From positions 1-15,312 of the forward strand of contig JBGSYJ010000142.1 in assembly GCA_041750915.1 (NCBI GenBank): DNA of 15,312 nucleotides. Direction: 5' to 3'. A program made the position numbers and the translations under genes. The DNA comes from JBGSYJ01 sp041750915. Its GTDB lineage: Bacteria; Acidobacteriota; Thermoanaerobaculia; Gp7-AA8. Below the pieces are notes generated by a model that had not been told where the DNA came from, ran no database searches, and was given only the letters and a program-made list of their open reading frames with translations. Shown piece after piece: positions 14,074 to 15,312 of this stretch (positions are counted from its first letter, which is position 1; each line of letters opens with the position of its first letter).

Positions 14074-14985
14074 TCAATACAACCACTCCGTAACCCCTCC
14101 CGCCTCATCCACCTCGCATCCTCTTCGCCTGTAGGCCCAGCACATGTAGGCAACGCTCACGAAATAGCTGGCTGGAAGCCGGTTCTGCTTTCCGATCTTG
14201 CAGGAGAGAAGCGTCGTCTTTCCGCCGAAACCCATCGGACCGATTCCGGACCGGTTCGCCTTGTCGACCACGCGCTGCTCCAGCTCCGCGAGCAGAGGAT
14301 CGGGATTCGTGTCGTCCATCGTCCGCAGCAGCTGCTCCTTAGCGAACCCGTAACCTGTCCCTCGATCGCCTCCGATGCAGACCCCGAGGATGCCGGGGCC
14401 GCATCCCTGGCCCTGGGCCTGAAGGATGGCATCGAGGATGGCATTCTCAACGCCTTCGAGATCGCGGCCACCGAGGTCGGGGTGAGGCAGGCTGTATTGC
14501 GCGTTCATGTTCTCGCAGCCGCCGCCTTTGAGCATGAGCCGCACATCCACATGCGGCTCCCGCCACTGATGAAAGTGAAAGACGGGAGATCCCGGGCCTG
14601 TGTTGTCGCCGCTGTTTTTTCCCGTGATGCTGTCGACGCTGTTCTGACGGAGATACCCTTTTCGGGTCGCTTCACGGACCGCTTCGACGGCCGTTTCCTC
14701 GAACGCAATCTGGTCATATCCCACGGGCGTGTGAACGTAGAACAGAATCGTTCCGGTGTCCTGGCAGAGAGGAAGTGAATTGCTGCGCGCGAGACCTATA
14801 TTGCATCCGATGACATCGAGCGCCACGTCGGCGTTCGAGCCGGGCACCTCGGCTCCTCGGGCTTCGGTCACTGCACGAACCACATCGTCCGGAAGGATCG
14901 TACTCGTCCGGCGGATCAACTCGAGAAGGCTGTCGTAAAGGGCGGTTTGGATGGTGGGGAGCTGCTCGAAGGGACTGGCGGTCAT
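14074..14985 (-). CDS. Class I fumarate hydratase, alpha subunit (N-terminal domain)
   Basis: The 303-residue product is the iron-sulfur alpha subunit of heterodimeric class I fumarase (TtdA-like). Family motifs are CQDTGT (74-79; Cys74 a probable cluster ligand), GDNTGPGSPVFHFHQW (126-141), KGGGCENMN (153-161), GQGCGPGILGVCIGGDRG (192-209) and a GPMGFGGKTT block (249-258). Cys74, Cys157, Cys195 and Cys203 are visible candidates for the three cluster ligands. Position 157 is usually Ser or Ala in relatives I recall (GGGSEN), so a Cys there is noteworthy. GGAG lies seven bases before the ATG at 14985. It heads a leftward alpha-beta-aspartase cluster, although a heptamer inverted repeat splits it from beta by 181 bases. 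Confidence 0.94.
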   Translation of the reverse strand: MTASPFEQLPTIQTALYDSLLELIRRTSTILPDDVVRAVTEARGAEVPGSNADVALDVIGCNIGLARSNSLPLCQDTGTILFYVHTPVGYDQIAFEETAVEAVREATRKGYLRQNSVDSITGKNSGDNTGPGSPVFHFHQWREPHVDVRLMLKGGGCENMNAQYSLPHPDLGGRDLEGVENAILDAILQAQGQGCGPGILGVCIGGDRGTGYGFAKEQLLRTMDDTNPDPLLAELEQRVVDKANRSGIGPMGFGGKTTLLSCKIGKQNRLPASYFVSVAYMCWAYRRRGCEVDEAGGVTEWLY

Positions 14986-15019
14986 CTCATGTCTCCGGAT
15001 GCGGAGTTTATCGCTTTAC

Positions 15020-15107
15020 GGAGAATTGAGAATTCAGAATTCAGAAAGGGTCTCTCGCAAGTTCGTTTCTGAATTCTGAATTCTGAATTCTCAATTCTCA
15101 ATTCTCC
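15020..15107. repeat. Inverted pair of 7-base tandem repeat arrays, locus 4 (TGAATTC family)
   Basis: The left arm (15020-15047) reads GGAGAATTGAGAATTCAGAA and onward; the right arm (15066-15107) is its reverse complement expanded by exactly two heptamers, one TGAATTC and one TCAATTC. The spacer is 18 bases. It lies between the divergent fumarase alpha and clpB starts, in the region where their promoters must be. Confidence 0.88.
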
Positions 15108-15188
15108 AGCCGGAAGCCGCGGTTCGGAATGAACGTCCCCCGAGCCCTGTTGGAAATCTTAGTCTCTTATTATCAAGTTTTTTGAATC
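15108..15188 (+). promoter_or_regulatory. Probable clpB promoter/leader region
   Basis: The stretch turns AT-rich near 15150-15188, with TATTAT at 15168-15173 as a possible -10, but no good -35 is at the right distance. I see no CIRCE operator and no convincing heat-shock sigma factor box. The call rests mainly on position and base composition. Confidence 0.3.
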
Positions 15189-15193
15189 AGGAG
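15189..15193 (+). promoter_or_regulatory. Ribosome binding site deciding the clpB TTG start
   Basis: AGGAG lies six bases before TTG at 15200-15202, and the translation from this TTG matches the ClpB N-terminus. Confidence 0.8.
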
Positions 15194-15199
15194 AACCCA

Positions 15200-15312
15200 T
15201 TGGATTTCAACAAATTAACGATCAAAGCCCAGGAGGCAGTCTCTGGCGCCCAGAGCCTCGCGCGCCAGTCGGGACATGCCGAGCTCACCGCCGAGCACCT
15301 GCTCATCACCCT
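15200..15312 (+). CDS. clpB: ATP-dependent chaperone ClpB, N-terminal fragment
   Basis: Only 37 complete codons are inside the window, reading MDFNKLTIKAQEAVSGAQSL followed by HAELTAEHLLIT. This is the start of a Clp N-terminal domain repeat, and MDFNK.TIKAQEAV is typical of ClpB, the AAA+ disaggregase that works with DnaK to rescue aggregated proteins. ClpC or ClpA is less likely because their N-termini usually read differently (ClpC: FTERAR). The TTG start is supported by AGGAG six bases upstream. It is divergent from the fumarase cluster. Confidence 0.88.
   Translation, partial: MDFNKLTIKAQEAVSGAQSLARQSGHAELTAEHLLIT

Noticed and set aside
13444..14778. ORFs beginning with strings such as CLLSTVYCLL in the heptamer regions (for example 13444-13956 and 14029-14778)
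   Set aside because: These are translations of the heptamer arrays running into the antisense strand of the fumarase genes, not real N-termini.
15108..15199. CIRCE or HAIR-type heat-shock operator upstream of clpB
   Set aside because: No inverted TTAGCACTC-type repeat or paired CTTGAGT/ACTCAAG is present; CTTAGT and ATCAAG fragments are too degenerate.

Overview
This is a GC-rich window from a Gram-negative bacterial chromosome. The gene content (DUF1844 and DUF4388 proteins, a class II HDAC-like deacylase, a two-gene class I fumarase, lipobox lipoproteins) and the many short dispersed repeats suggest Acidobacteriota or a neighbouring deep-branching phylum. That placement is inference from gene style, not a phylogenetic result. 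Thirteen genes are supported. At least four use TTG starts (an edge lipoprotein, the flippase-like protein, the DUF1844 protein and clpB), and a fifth gene (the deacylase) has no ATG, GTG or TTG where its conserved domain begins.

Layout. Bases 1-5158 are read leftward: a partial lipoprotein, the Lon protease, the ribonucleotide reductase regulator NrdR and a flippase-like membrane protein. Bases 5254-11620 are read rightward: an HDAC-family deacylase, an LCAT-like lipoprotein hydrolase, then a compact three-gene block of a DUF1844 protein, a TPR/zinc-ribbon membrane protein and a DUF4388 protein. Bases 11712-14985 are again leftward: class I fumarase alpha and beta subunits and an aspartase/fumarase-superfamily enzyme, a C4-dicarboxylate (fumarate/malate/aspartate) cluster. 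At the right edge the rightward gene for the ClpB chaperone begins. Lon and ClpB at the two ends are protein quality-control genes; NrdR controls dNTP synthesis.

The strongest functional lead is the rightward block. The DUF4388 protein carries two 24-residue motifs separated by five residues, which is the layout of the c-di-GMP-binding MshEN domain. The same chain then has one membrane span and a C-terminal region resembling the type II secretion pseudopilin GspG. This looks like a membrane protein linking a cytoplasmic nucleotide signal to an outside pseudopilin-like domain, in an operon with an undescribed multi-span TPR/zinc-ribbon protein.

The strongest structural lead is the repeats between genes. 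Two families of seven-base tandem repeats (AGTAGAC-like and TGAATTC-like) occur at four places. Each place has two arrays facing each other as an inverted pair around a short spacer. They abut genes closely: three stop codons lie in or within two bases of an array, and one start codon lies two bases from one. A separate 88-base palindrome (30-base arms around a 28-base spacer) occurs twice, with fragments elsewhere.
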